Source: Hyphomicrobiales bacterium (GTDB lineage Bacteria; Pseudomonadota; Alphaproteobacteria; Rhizobiales; OSC116). From it: 64,000 nt of DNA. Position numbers and translations under genes: made by a program. The stretch covers positions 105,938 through 169,937 of the forward strand of contig JABSRZ010000010.1 in NCBI GenBank assembly GCA_013214705.1. Direction: 5' to 3'. The notes under the pieces are model-generated. The model was not told the DNA's origin and ran no database searches. It was given only the letters and a program-made list of their open reading frames with translations. Below, piece after piece: positions 26,166-34,994 of this stretch. Position 1 is the stretch's first letter, and each line of letters starts with the position of its first letter.

Positions 26166-27116
26166 ATGACCCAAAACACAAGTCCAAATGTCATTGCGAT
26201 TGATTGGGGCACCAGCTCTTTTAGAGCCTATCTGGTGGCACATAATGGTAAAGTTATGGATCAAAAACAATCGGATAACGGGATATTGAACGTGGCAAAT
26301 CGGGACTTTGATGCCGTTTTGCACAATGCCTGCGAAGATTGGTTAGCAAAATGGCCAAATTTGAACATTGTTATGTGCGGTATGATCGGCAGCAAACAAG
26401 GTTGGAAAGAGGCGACTTATCTATCTGGTGATACTGGCGCGATTGATCTGGCAAATGCTGTAACCGAATTAGAATGGCGCGGGCGAAACCTGCGCATTGT
26501 GCCGGGGGTTCAGGCAAAATCTTTTGGTGGCGGCCCAGATGTTATGCGCGGCGAAGAAACCATATTGGTCGGGGCATTGTCATTAAATGCACCCAAAAAT
26601 GGCCTCTATTGTTTGCCTGGCACACATTCCAAATGGGTGTTAATCGAAAACGGAAAAATTGGCGCATTTTCTACTTTTATGACTGGCGAACTTTTTTCCA
26701 TCCTTAAAAAACATTCAATTTTATCGGCACTAATTAGTGAAGCGCCGAAGGTTAGCAAGGCTGAACAAGACATTGCGTTTTTACAAGGCATAGACATGGC
26801 AACCGAAAAGGTTGAGCTTCTGCACGAGTTATTTTCGCTTCGCGCGGGTGTTTTGACTGGCGATACACATCAAACTGCAATTGTAGATGTTCTTTCAGGT
26901 CTGTTGATTGGGTCAGAATTAATTTCGATGAAATCCATGTTGGACAGAGCCAAGCAAAACATTATTCTGGTCTCATCTGGCGAAATAGCTGCGCGTTATC
27001 ACGCAGCTCTAACCCATTTAAGCTACGAGCCGATTTTAATCGACGCAGAGAAAGCCTGCATTTCAGGCCTTTTGGCAGTGTCGCTTGAACTACCAGAAAC
27101 TGCGCTGACCCATTAA
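26166..27116 (+). CDS. dgoK: 2-dehydro-3-deoxygalactonokinase
   Basis: 316 residues. The N-terminus NVIAIDWGTSSFRAYLV is the phosphate loop of DgoK and is followed by CGMIGSKQGWKE and CLPGTHSKWVLIENGKI with FMTGELFSILKKHS. Phosphorylates 2-keto-3-deoxygalactonate at C6 with ATP. The frame is open from 26088, but ATG at 26166 lies 1 nt after dgoD and has GGAG nearby, giving the normal length. Product goes to DgoA at 28231. Confidence 0.92.
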   Translation: MTQNTSPNVIAIDWGTSSFRAYLVAHNGKVMDQKQSDNGILNVANRDFDAVLHNACEDWLAKWPNLNIVMCGMIGSKQGWKEATYLSGDTGAIDLANAVTELEWRGRNLRIVPGVQAKSFGGGPDVMRGEETILVGALSLNAPKNGLYCLPGTHSKWVLIENGKIGAFSTFMTGELFSILKKHSILSALISEAPKVSKAEQDIAFLQGIDMATEKVELLHELFSLRAGVLTGDTHQTAIVDVLSGLLIGSELISMKSMLDRAKQNIILVSSGEIAARYHAALTHLSYEPILIDAEKACISGLLAVSLELPETALTH

Positions 27117-27130
27117 AAAAAGGCAAGAAA

Positions 27131-28231
27131 ATGGAAAATATAGCACGCATATCATCGTTATTGAGTGAGTTAAATCTAGATTGGGCGGTGCTAAGTGGCG
27201 TCGATTCGGTTTGTTTTGCCACCGGCCATCAGGTGCCGATTGAAATTGGTGCCAACCCGTTTTCGGGTGGGCCGACATTGGCAATTGTTGGGCGTGACGG
27301 CAGCTGCGGTGTGGTTTGCTCTAATACAGATGGTGTGCAAATTGCCGGGGTTAACTACGAACTTTATGCCGGCTTTGCCAACGCCGTAACCAACCAAATA
27401 GGCAATTATCATAGCGCCACTGAGCGCATGATAAAATCGCTAGGTGTGAGCGGCAAAATTGGCATTGAGCGCAACAGCTTTCCGTTCTTATTGGCGGATA
27501 TTTTGCGCCCTGACTCAGTAAATTTAGATGTGCCATTGGCGCGATTAAAGGCCATTAAAACTTCGACAGAGCTTGTCAAATTGCGGTTAGCAGCGCAAGT
27601 TGCCGCGACCGGGCAGGAAGAAGCGCGGAGAGTCTCTAAAGCAGGCGTTGCCGAATTAGCGGCGTTTGGGTTTATCCGCGCATCTATGGAACGAATGGCT
27701 GGCAACCGCTGCGCGTTAACTGGAGAATATGTCACCGGAATTGAGCGCACAAGCACGCTTGGCTCTCCACCTGTCGAAAGAATTATGGTTGAGGGTGATC
27801 CAGTGCTTTGTGATTTAGCACCGCGCGTAGACGGCTATTGGGGCGATAGTTGCAGTGCATTTGTGATTGGCGGACAACCGACTGCTGCCTATAGAAAATT
27901 ATTTAATGCAGCCAAGGAAACTTTGGAATTGGCCATTGCAGAATTGCGCCCGGGTTTAAGGGTTTGCGATTTTGATGCCAAATTACGCGCCAATATGTTG
28001 GGCCATGGTTATACCTATCCGCACCACTCTGGCCATGGGATTGGCACATCTGTGCATGAATATCCACGCCTAGTTGCCGATGAAACCGCCCTGTTTGAAA
28101 AAAATATGGTGATTATGGTTGAACCGGGCAGTTACATTCCAAATATTGGCGGTGCCCGCTGTGAATACATGCTGCGGGTCACATCAACCGGGTCAGAAAT
28201 AATGGCCAAATTCGAATTGAGCTGCGGCTAA
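27131..28231 (+). CDS. M24-family peptidase-like protein (creatinase/prolidase fold)
   Basis: 366 residues. An N-terminal creatinase-like domain is followed by a pita-bread domain with all five dinuclear metal ligands visible: DLAPRVDGYWGDSC (two Asp), HHSGHGIGTSVHEYP (His), MVEPGSY (Glu) and ARCEYMLRV (Glu). Most relatives cleave X-Pro peptides; some act on small amidino or phosphonate substrates. An intact peptidase between dgoK and dgoA, coupled by TAATG to the latter, is odd for a galactonate operon. It may remove an amino-acid or amide decoration from the sugar, but that is only inference. Confidence 0.82.
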   Translation: MENIARISSLLSELNLDWAVLSGVDSVCFATGHQVPIEIGANPFSGGPTLAIVGRDGSCGVVCSNTDGVQIAGVNYELYAGFANAVTNQIGNYHSATERMIKSLGVSGKIGIERNSFPFLLADILRPDSVNLDVPLARLKAIKTSTELVKLRLAAQVAATGQEEARRVSKAGVAELAAFGFIRASMERMAGNRCALTGEYVTGIERTSTLGSPPVERIMVEGDPVLCDLAPRVDGYWGDSCSAFVIGGQPTAAYRKLFNAAKETLELAIAELRPGLRVCDFDAKLRANMLGHGYTYPHHSGHGIGTSVHEYPRLVADETALFEKNMVIMVEPGSYIPNIGGARCEYMLRVTSTGSEIMAKFELSCG

Positions 28232-28860
28232 TGGAAAAAATGAAAAAACATCGTGAAATAGTTGGCATCTTAAGGGGAGTAACCCCGCCAGAAGTTGAAA
28301 ATATAGCCGCGGGGCTCATGGCTGTTGGCATAACCAAAATTGAAGTGCCTTTAAATTCTCCAAATGCTTTTGAAAGCATAGACATACTTGTTAAATATTG
28401 CGGCACAGAGGCCTTGGTGGGCGCTGGAACTGTGTTGAATGTAGGTCAGGTGGTTCAGCTTGCACAGATAGGCGCAGGGGTAATTATTTCGCCCAACACC
28501 AACCACGATGTAATTAAAAAGACAAAACAACTCGGCATGTTGTCTTATCCTGGGGTGATGACCGCGACCGAATGTTTTGCCGCCATCGAGGCAGGCGCAG
28601 ATGCGTTAAAAATCTTTCCGGCAAATATTATAGGCGCGGCTGGAATTTCAGCACTTAAAGCCGTATTGCCTAAAGATTTACCCGTTTTGGCTGTTGGCGG
28701 TGTCGAACTAGGGGCATTAAGCGGATGGGCAAAGGCCGGTGTTTCCGGGTTCGGTTTGGGGTCTTTGCTCTATAAACCCGGTCGATCAGCCGTGGATGTA
28801 GAAGCCGTCGCCAAGCTTTTGGTAGCGGAATTCGACAAAATTAACTGGAGCTCAAAATGA
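28231..28860 (+). CDS. dgoA: 2-dehydro-3-deoxy-6-phosphogalactonate aldolase
   Basis: 209-residue class I aldolase of the KDPG/KDPGal family. IVGILRGVTPPE with the Glu/Arg pair, KIEVPLNSPNA, GAGTVLN, and ALKIFPANIIG with the Schiff-base Lys. Splits 2-keto-3-deoxy-6-phosphogalactonate into pyruvate and glyceraldehyde 3-phosphate, the last step after DgoD and DgoK. The LNSP phrase is DgoA-like rather than Eda-like. Overlaps the preceding stop and the next start. Confidence 0.93.
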   Translation: MEKMKKHREIVGILRGVTPPEVENIAAGLMAVGITKIEVPLNSPNAFESIDILVKYCGTEALVGAGTVLNVGQVVQLAQIGAGVIISPNTNHDVIKKTKQLGMLSYPGVMTATECFAAIEAGADALKIFPANIIGAAGISALKAVLPKDLPVLAVGGVELGALSGWAKAGVSGFGLGSLLYKPGRSAVDVEAVAKLLVAEFDKINWSSK

Positions 28861-29747
28861 TGATGAATTTAGCGGGTGTGCATAGTGTATTATATGCATT
28901 GTTTGACCGGCATGGTCATTTAGATAGAGACGCAATGCGCGCCCAAGTCAAACTAATGCTCGCTCAGGGAATTGATGGCATAACGGTTTTGGGTTTGGCA
29001 ACCGAAGGGCCGAAACTAAACCCCGATGAACAATGCGATGTTATACGCTGGGCTGCTGAAGATGTAGCAGGAATTGTGCCTTATTCCGCCACTATTTCGG
29101 GCAATTCGGTAACTGCGCAGCGCAAGATGATTCAATATTGTTTAGATCACAATGTCGATTGGCTCATATTACAGCCACCTTCAACAGGCAGTTATGCTGG
29201 CGATGTTTATTTGGACTATTTCTTAGAGGTTGCCGATGGGTTTGACGCGGTATTTTCGATTCAAAACGCGCCGCAATATTTGGGCAGGGGTTTGACATCG
29301 CAGGATATAGGCAAGCTCACCAGTCAAAATCCAAATTTTTCGGTTATAAAAGCAGAAAGTTCGGCGGTGGATTTCGCCCACTTAATTGCCAATTGTGGCA
29401 ATAAATTACAAGTTCTAAACGGCAGAGGCGGGTTGGAATTAACTGACTGTTTACGAGCCGGCGCGCAAGGCTTTATATTGGCACCCGATGCGATTGATTT
29501 TACCAAAAAAGCCTATGACCACTGGGTCGCCGGCGAATTTGAAAAAGCTGAAAAAGTATATGCCCATGCGCTACCAGCAATCGTATTTATGATGCAATCG
29601 TTAGAACATCTGATCTGCTACGGTAAACGCATTTTTGGACTAAGAGCCGGCATCGAGATTTATGACCGGTCGCCATCTCTTCTACCCACCGAATTTGGTT
29701 TGCGTTCGGCTCAATATTGGGCAGACTATTTAGGAAAATATGAATGA
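28857..29747 (+). CDS. DapA-family aldolase/dehydratase, paralogue 1
   Basis: 296 residues with the N-acetylneuraminate lyase/dihydrodipicolinate synthase barrel. GITVLGLATEGPKL corresponds to the GTTGE-type loop, FSIQNAPQYLGRGL to the Tyr loop and FSVIKAESSAVD holds the Schiff-base Lys. Probably cleaves or dehydrates a 2-keto-3-deoxy sugar acid. About 30-40% of visible motifs are shared with the second copy at 32304 in the rhamnose block, so the two are diverged paralogues. Three successive ATG codons start it; the first overlaps the dgoA stop. Last gene of block 1. Confidence 0.8.
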   Translation: MMMNLAGVHSVLYALFDRHGHLDRDAMRAQVKLMLAQGIDGITVLGLATEGPKLNPDEQCDVIRWAAEDVAGIVPYSATISGNSVTAQRKMIQYCLDHNVDWLILQPPSTGSYAGDVYLDYFLEVADGFDAVFSIQNAPQYLGRGLTSQDIGKLTSQNPNFSVIKAESSAVDFAHLIANCGNKLQVLNGRGGLELTDCLRAGAQGFILAPDAIDFTKKAYDHWVAGEFEKAEKVYAHALPAIVFMMQSLEHLICYGKRIFGLRAGIEIYDRSPSLLPTEFGLRSAQYWADYLGKYE

Positions 29748-29920
29748 ATGTTTTAAACATAAATTTTTTAAACCATACAAAATATACTGGTAGGGCATGC
29801 ATTGTCCCGAGCTAGTTTGATCTTAACCCGATATTCAATTGTCGCAGTGGTTACTTGCTTTCAACGCCTTGGCTTTAGGCAGTAATAAATCGTGTATAGC
29901 AGCATAATCAGCCTACCCTT

Positions 29921-30131
29921 CAGCCCACCTTTTGGGCTGAGATTGTATGTTCTGAAATGTTCAACAATGTTGAGAAGGAATTATTATTTCGTTTGATTTC
30001 AAATGGTTATGTTCAAGTATGAGAAACTATATTCTAGTACATTTATTCTCTCCTGCGGAAGCAGAAAAACCGATTAAGTCATTGAAATATATAGGTTTTT
30101 TATAATTTCAATAATTCCAGCCCACCTTTTT
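29921..30131 (+). repeat. Block boundary repeat, copy B (hairpin arm plus tRNA-Thr 3' fragment)
   Basis: Starts with a perfect hairpin CAGCCCA-CCTTT-TGGGCTG (29921-29939). Bases 29921-29962 are identical to 49988-50029, and similarity continues to a GGTTATGTTCA.GTATGAG stretch near 30005-30022. Then ATTCTCTCCTGCGG (30045-30058), a piece of the tRNA-Thr 3' end, CATTGAAATATAT (30080) and CAGCCCACCTTTTTT (30118) repeat the DNA after the real tRNA. The layout is that of an attachment junction. The remainder of 29748-30249 holds no gene I can support. Confidence 0.85.
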
Positions 30132-30249
30132 TGAGCTATAATTACACCAATTTTCCGACTTTTATCAGCCAAATCAATTTGACACAGTACTGTCAACTTA
30201 ACAAATCCGGCTAATTTTCAATCGTATATACCAGGCGATTGTTTGGTTG

Positions 30250-31446
30250 TTAATCTAATGCGCAATCAGCATAGGGTGTAAGCAAAGATCGATCAGCAAT
30301 CGTCATACCAAAGCCGGGGCTGTCGCTAATCTTCAGTCGTCCATCCTTGGGGACGATCTCACCATCAAACAGCTTGCCAAAACATGGCAAAACCGAAAGC
30401 CCATCAGGTGATGCTGCGACATATTCACAATGTGGTTGAGCTGCCTGCGCAGCAATGAAGTGATATGAATACGGCCCACTGCCATGCGGCAATACAGGAA
30501 TGTCATACGCACCAGCATGAGCGGTAATACGTAAAAGTTCGGTTAGACCACCCACCCACATAACATCAGGCTGAAGCACGTCAATGGTTCGTTCTTCAAT
30601 AAGCCGGCGGAAGCCGTAACGGGTATATTCATGCTCTCCGGTGGTCCACATCAATGTTGGATGTGCTTGTTTGAGTAAGCGGAAACCTTCAATGTCATCT
30701 GGGTGCAAGACCTCTTCCCACCAATAGATATCTAGGTGCTTGCACGCCTCTGCCAAACGGATGGCATACGGGACGGTTAACGACATATAGCAATCGACCA
30801 TTAACGGATAACCAGACCCCACAAGATCGCGCATTTTTGTAAGATAGGCAACGTTGGCTCGCAGGCCTTGTTCACCTTCGGCTGGGCTGTGTGGCAACGG
30901 AACTTTAGCCCCCCAAAAACCCATATCTTTAACCGCATCGGGCGCAGGGCCGGTGCAGTAAAAAGATATTTCATCGTGGCAGACACCGCCAATTAAATTA
31001 TATACCGGCTCTTGGCGTAGCTTGCCAAGTGCGTCCCACATGGCTAAATCCACCACTGACAAGGTGGCGATAGTCATGCCCTTGCGGCCATAGAACATTG
31101 AAGCGCGGAACATTTGGTCCCAAGCTTTGTTAATGTTACGCACATCAGCGCCCATTAAAAAACGTTTGAAATGGTTTTCGATTAACCAAATGGCAGGTAG
31201 CCCGCCGAAACCGGTGGCCACACCAACAACACCGCCTGCGGTTTCGATCTCAACCACAATAGAGCCAAGAACACCAAGGCCCCAACTTGTCCGAGAGGCA
31301 CGATATTCTTCGTAACCAGACATCGGGTTAGAGATTAATGTGTCGATTAGCCAATGGCCTTGCTTCTGCCGGCCATAGTCGCCACCATCGCCTTGTGAGC
31401 TAACTATATAGGTGCGCACATCGGTGATTTCATACTTGTTTTTCAA
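30250..31446 (-). CDS. rhmD: L-rhamnonate dehydratase (RhmD-like)
   Basis: 398 residues of the enolase superfamily. The N-terminal GHWLIDTLISNPMSGYEEYR with SWGLGVLGSIVVEIET is typical of rhamnonate dehydratases. Barrel ligands: MVDCYMSL (Asp), WWEEVLHPDD (Glu), TTGEHEYTRYGF (Glu), and LPHGSGPYSYHF with the base His. Dehydrates L-rhamnonate to 2-keto-3-deoxy-L-rhamnonate. The start is a TTG at 31446 with GAGGAG 8 nt upstream; no ATG fits. Last gene of the minus-strand rhamnose operon headed by the regulator at 34772. Confidence 0.9.
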   Translation of the reverse strand: MKNKYEITDVRTYIVSSQGDGGDYGRQKQGHWLIDTLISNPMSGYEEYRASRTSWGLGVLGSIVVEIETAGGVVGVATGFGGLPAIWLIENHFKRFLMGADVRNINKAWDQMFRASMFYGRKGMTIATLSVVDLAMWDALGKLRQEPVYNLIGGVCHDEISFYCTGPAPDAVKDMGFWGAKVPLPHSPAEGEQGLRANVAYLTKMRDLVGSGYPLMVDCYMSLTVPYAIRLAEACKHLDIYWWEEVLHPDDIEGFRLLKQAHPTLMWTTGEHEYTRYGFRRLIEERTIDVLQPDVMWVGGLTELLRITAHAGAYDIPVLPHGSGPYSYHFIAAQAAQPHCEYVAASPDGLSVLPCFGKLFDGEIVPKDGRLKISDSPGFGMTIADRSLLTPYADCALD

Positions 31447-31476
31447 AATCTTAACTCCTCAAATTTCACTAATTTT

Positions 31477-32238
31477 TTAATAAGTTGCGCGGCCGCCGCT
31501 AAGGTCGAATACAGAAGCAGTGGTAAAACTGTTTTCGGCGGTAACCAGCCAACAAATCATCGCGGCTGCTTCCTCAACTTCTAAAAAACGCCCGCGCGGA
31601 ATTTTCGACAACATATAATCGATATGTTCTTGTTTCATCTGATCGAATATGCGGGTGCGGGCGGCCGCAGGTGTTACGCAATTTACCGCTATGTCCATGC
31701 CTGCTAGCTCCTTACCAAGCGATTTGGTTAAACCAATTACCGCCGCTTTAGATGCCGAATAAGCAGAAGCGTTGGGGTTGCCTTCTTTGCCAGCAACCGA
31801 TGCTACGTTGACAATGCGGCCATAGCCGGCCTTAACAAACCCTGGCACTACGGCGCGGTTGGTAAAAAATGTGCCATCTACATTGATTTTTTGCACCAAT
31901 CGCCAAGCCTCGGTGTCATAGTCTGCAACCGTTGCATTAGGCCCTGCAATACCAGCCGAATTGACTAGAATAGAAATTGAGCCAGCCCATTTTTCAGTGG
32001 CCTTTAAACCAGCTGCAACCGACGCTTCGTCTGAAATGTCAACAATAAAGCCTTTTACAGATGGCCCCATTGCCGCTTCGGCTTTGGCGATGGCGTCAGG
32101 TTCGATGTCCCAAATAGCCACGCGTGCACCAGACGCCGCGAGCCGGGTGGCAACCGCGCCGCCAATCCCCTGTGCGCCGCCGGTAACCACCGCGCATTGT
32201 TTGTTGAAATTGTGTGTTGTCTCGGTCTTTCTTTGCAT
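31477..32238 (-). CDS. SDR dehydrogenase, candidate 2-keto-3-deoxy-L-rhamnonate 4-dehydrogenase
   Basis: 253 residues. VVTGGAQGIGGAVATRL cofactor loop, ILVNSAGIAG (NSAG variant), VASVAGKEGNPNASAYSASKAAV with Ser and Tyr-x3-Lys. The Gly-Asn-Pro-Asn-Ala block is common in sugar-acid SDRs such as those oxidising 2-keto-3-deoxy-fuconate/rhamnonate. Next to rhamnonate dehydratase and with a diketo-acid hydrolase (44899) elsewhere in the block, the diketo-rhamnonate branch is the natural reading. Specificity is inferred from context. AGGAA before the ATG. Confidence 0.75.
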   Translation of the reverse strand: MQRKTETTHNFNKQCAVVTGGAQGIGGAVATRLAASGARVAIWDIEPDAIAKAEAAMGPSVKGFIVDISDEASVAAGLKATEKWAGSISILVNSAGIAGPNATVADYDTEAWRLVQKINVDGTFFTNRAVVPGFVKAGYGRIVNVASVAGKEGNPNASAYSASKAAVIGLTKSLGKELAGMDIAVNCVTPAAARTRIFDQMKQEHIDYMLSKIPRGRFLEVEEAAAMICWLVTAENSFTTASVFDLSGGRATY

Positions 32239-32303
32239 GATTGTTTTCCTTCAATAGTCGTTATGGGTAAATGTCTGTAGATAATATTGTCAAAATGGGC
32301 GAG

Positions 32304-33200
32304 CTAGATAGGCAACGGCCCAAGCTGGGTGGCATATCGGCTGATACAATCAAGGCCGAAGGCCGTTGGTTTTAGCCAAGGGTCTCGCGAACCGCCAATT
32401 TCAATTCCGAGGCGATGAGCCAGTAAGGTTTTGCCATAGGTCAGGAACTGGGGGATGCCCTGCATTATGAAAGTAAGAACCGGTAACAAGTCTGCATAAA
32501 GCTCATCTGCATGTTCAAGCTCACCTGCTATGAACGCGTTATAAATCGCGGTTGTTCGGTCGATTGTTTCGATACCGGGGATTAGTCCTTGTACTCCGGC
32601 GCGCAAATTATCAGTAAATTCCAACCCACAGCGGCCATTAAACACCATTGTTGTGCCTTTAAGTGCGGATGCAGAAGGCTCAAGCGCCAATGCCGAGCAT
32701 TCCAACTTGGCGATCGAAAAATTCGGGTGTTTTTGCGCCAACGCAATTAGATTGCTGTCATTAAGCCCATAACCAAGAAACTGCGGCGCATTTTGAACGC
32801 CCACTGGGCAATCAAGCGCATTTATAATTTTAGAGAAAAATTTAAGCAATTCTGTTTCGCTGATCGGTTCAGTCGGAGGTTGTAGGAGCAGTGCCGTCGC
32901 GCCCAAATCAAGTGCCCGCTTGGCAGCTGTCAATTGAGCATCGGGCGTTTCGCCGCGTATTGTTACAATTAACGGAGCGCGGCCGTTCAAGCGTTTTGAC
33001 ACCGTGGTTATCACCGCCGTGCATTCATCTTCATCCAATTTGTTGGCTTCTGTGCCCAGCCCCAAAACGGCGATGCCTGCCGACTTGGCTGCAATAGCCG
33101 CATCAACTTGTTGCGAAAAAGGGTCGAGCCTTAGTTTGCCATACAAGTCGAAAAAACTGTAAAGCATCGGGTAAATTCCGGGGTTTAACTCTATCATCAT
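32304..33200 (-). CDS. DapA-family aldolase/dehydratase, paralogue 2
   Basis: 298 residues, same fold and layout as 28857-29747: GIAVLGLGTEANKL, VGVQNAPQFLGYGL where the usual Tyr is Phe, and FSIAKLECSALAL with the Schiff-base Lys. The Tyr-to-Phe change in that loop (paralogue 1 keeps Tyr) may matter for catalysis. Candidate role: cleavage of 2-keto-3-deoxy-L-rhamnonate to pyruvate and lactaldehyde. This would be an alternative to the dehydrogenase/hydrolase branch also present. Two adjacent ATG codons at 33200 and 33197 lack a clear ribosome-binding site. Confidence 0.77.
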   Translation of the reverse strand: MMIELNPGIYPMLYSFFDLYGKLRLDPFSQQVDAAIAAKSAGIAVLGLGTEANKLDEDECTAVITTVSKRLNGRAPLIVTIRGETPDAQLTAAKRALDLGATALLLQPPTEPISETELLKFFSKIINALDCPVGVQNAPQFLGYGLNDSNLIALAQKHPNFSIAKLECSALALEPSASALKGTTMVFNGRCGLEFTDNLRAGVQGLIPGIETIDRTTAIYNAFIAGELEHADELYADLLPVLTFIMQGIPQFLTYGKTLLAHRLGIEIGGSRDPWLKPTAFGLDCISRYATQLGPLPI

Positions 33201-33244
33201 CGAATTAATCTACTATCTTTGGTAAACGGGTTACTTTTGGCGTG

Positions 33245-34027
33245 TTACTGCAAATTCACAAACATGCCACCATCGACAAGCAGGCTTGCGCCGGTGACAT
33301 AGCTAGCCATGTCTGAGGCCAAAAACACTGCCACTTGGCCAATGTCATCTGGCGTGCCATATCGCCCAAGCGGAATGCGCTTCTCGAAATATGCGGCGGT
33401 TTCGGTGCCGTCCAAAACCTCGCGGTTCATGTCAGTCAAGATCGCCCCGGGCATAATGGAGTTACAGCGGATGCCGTGCTTGCCAAGCGAAATTGAGACC
33501 GATTGCATCATCGAGTGAACTGCTGCCTTGGTTGGTGTGTAATGAGTTTGCATCTCGCCACCGACCAATGCACTAATAGAAGACGTCGCGATGATTGCGC
33601 CACCATGGCCTTGTTTTACCATCTGGCGCGCAACCGCCTGAGACACCATGAAGCTACCTTCGTAATTTACCGCCGAAACTTTGCGCATGACCTCAATCGG
33701 AATGTCCAAAAATGAATGAAAAGGGCAAATCCCGGCATTTGATGACAGGATATCAACTTTGCCAAAAGCTTCGACCGCTGCATCAACCAGTTTTTGACCC
33801 GTTTCGGGATCTGCTACATTACCTTCGACAGCAATTGCACGCCTGCCCATAGCTTTAATATCGGCAAGTACGACTTCAATGCCGTCTGTCTGACCAAGCT
33901 CGGCATCATTCTCACCAAGATAATTAATCACCACATCAGCACCAGCTTGTGCCATTGCGCGGGAAATGCCCGCGCCAATGCCGCGTGAGCCGCCAGTTAC
34001 AATTACGCATTTATCTTTAAGAAGCAT
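33245..34027 (-). CDS. L-rhamnose 1-dehydrogenase (SDR)
   Basis: 260 residues. From memory it agrees with Azotobacter-type L-rhamnose 1-dehydrogenases in several long stretches: NAGICPFHSFLDIP, IIATSSISALVGGEMQTHYT, PTKAAVHSMMQS, and the ending VTGASLLVDGGMFVNLQ. Oxidises L-rhamnose to L-rhamnono-lactone, the first step of the non-phosphorylating route. A GTG at 34030 precedes the ATG at 34027, which is preferred. It overlaps the end of the upstream regulator gene by 11 bp. Confidence 0.88.
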   Translation of the reverse strand: MLLKDKCVIVTGGSRGIGAGISRAMAQAGADVVINYLGENDAELGQTDGIEVVLADIKAMGRRAIAVEGNVADPETGQKLVDAAVEAFGKVDILSSNAGICPFHSFLDIPIEVMRKVSAVNYEGSFMVSQAVARQMVKQGHGGAIIATSSISALVGGEMQTHYTPTKAAVHSMMQSVSISLGKHGIRCNSIMPGAILTDMNREVLDGTETAAYFEKRIPLGRYGTPDDIGQVAVFLASDMASYVTGASLLVDGGMFVNLQ

Positions 34028-34772
34028 CACGTTTTTCCTTTTGTGGAAGCGTTAAAGCAATTTTTGTGGATTTGCGAATGGAGTTAAGATGGCCGACAGT
34101 CGCTGCGACTGCACGTTCAATATCTCGCATACGCAAGGCTTCATAAATCTCGGCATGTTCGGTGGCTGATTTTGCGAGTACATTTTCTAATTCTGAAGCT
34201 ATGCGTCTATGTTCAACACCAGTATTATACAGACCTTCAGCAATACGTTTTAGAAACGGGTTGCCTGCGGCTTCCCAGATTAACGAATGAAACTCCAAAT
34301 CCATAACCCGAAAGGCAACCGGATCATTCTTTAGTCGCTCACCCATCGGCAAGTAACTTTGTAGACGAGCTAACTCTTCGGTGGTTATTCTATCGACAGA
34401 TAAGCGGATCATTTCCTTTTCAACAACAATTCGCGCTTCTGACAGAGTTTCTATGGTCTGGTCATCGATTTTAATTACAAATTGCAACGATTTAGTCAGT
34501 CTTGAGGGTGAAAGGTCGGTAACATAAGTCCCGCCACCTTGATGGCTTTCTAAAACACCCATAATAGACAGGCCGCGCAGTGCTTCCCGAACGACCGGCC
34601 GAGACATTCTAAACGTTTCGACTAATTTTCCTTCCGTGGGTAATTTGTCGCCAGCTTTTAAGTTTCCGCTCTGAATTAGCTCAAGTAGCTGGTCGGCAAT
34701 GTGCTGCGATGACCCTTTTCTTGCAAAACTTTCATCGGAAGAAAGTAGTTCAAGTATGTTTTTTTCAGTCAT
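34017..34772 (-). CDS. FadR-subfamily GntR regulator of the rhamnose operon
   Basis: 251 residues: winged helix with AGDKLPTEGKLVETFRMSRPVVREALRGLSIMGVL and the GGGTYVTD wing, then an FCD domain (DLEFHSLIWEAAGNPFL, TEHAEIYEAL). First gene of the minus-strand transcript that contains rhamnose dehydrogenase, aldolase, SDR and dehydratase, so it should sense rhamnonate or its keto-deoxy product. AAGGGGA precedes the ATG. It is one of two FadR-type regulators in block 2 and they are clearly different proteins. Confidence 0.87.
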   Translation of the reverse strand: MTEKNILELLSSDESFARKGSSQHIADQLLELIQSGNLKAGDKLPTEGKLVETFRMSRPVVREALRGLSIMGVLESHQGGGTYVTDLSPSRLTKSLQFVIKIDDQTIETLSEARIVVEKEMIRLSVDRITTEELARLQSYLPMGERLKNDPVAFRVMDLEFHSLIWEAAGNPFLKRIAEGLYNTGVEHRRIASELENVLAKSATEHAEIYEALRMRDIERAVAATVGHLNSIRKSTKIALTLPQKEKRDAS

Positions 34773-34908
34773 TTTGATCCCCTTATTTTGAATTCAGTAC
34801 AAACCCGAATTTCCAATGTCTCGAGTTGTTTATTTACCTGACTATTCCACGAAGTTGTAAACTTGTCAAACAAATTTATAAACTTAGGTACAATTCCACT
34901 AACAAGAA

Positions 34909-34936
34909 TGCCACCGTCTATATGAAGACGATGGCA
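34909..34936. terminator. Terminator-like hairpin beyond the permease gene
   Basis: TGCCACCGTCT, loop ATATGA, AGACGATGGCA: an 11-bp stem with one C-A mismatch. A run of six T follows on the plus strand (A-run ahead of it on the minus strand). It lies between the minus-strand permease stop (34995) and the promoter of the minus-strand regulator (34772), separating the two transcripts. Confidence 0.5.
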
Positions 34937-34994
34937 ATGTTTTTTGTTCTATTTTTTATCTGATGCAAAACAATTAGATTGTAGCATTTTAAGT

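Noticed and set aside
29921..29939. Hairpin CAGCCCA-CCTTT-TGGGCTG as an ordinary terminator of the last gene of block 1
   Set aside because: It has no T-run, lies 174 bp past the stop, and recurs with identical flanks at 49988, so it is better explained as part of the boundary repeat, although it may also terminate transcription.
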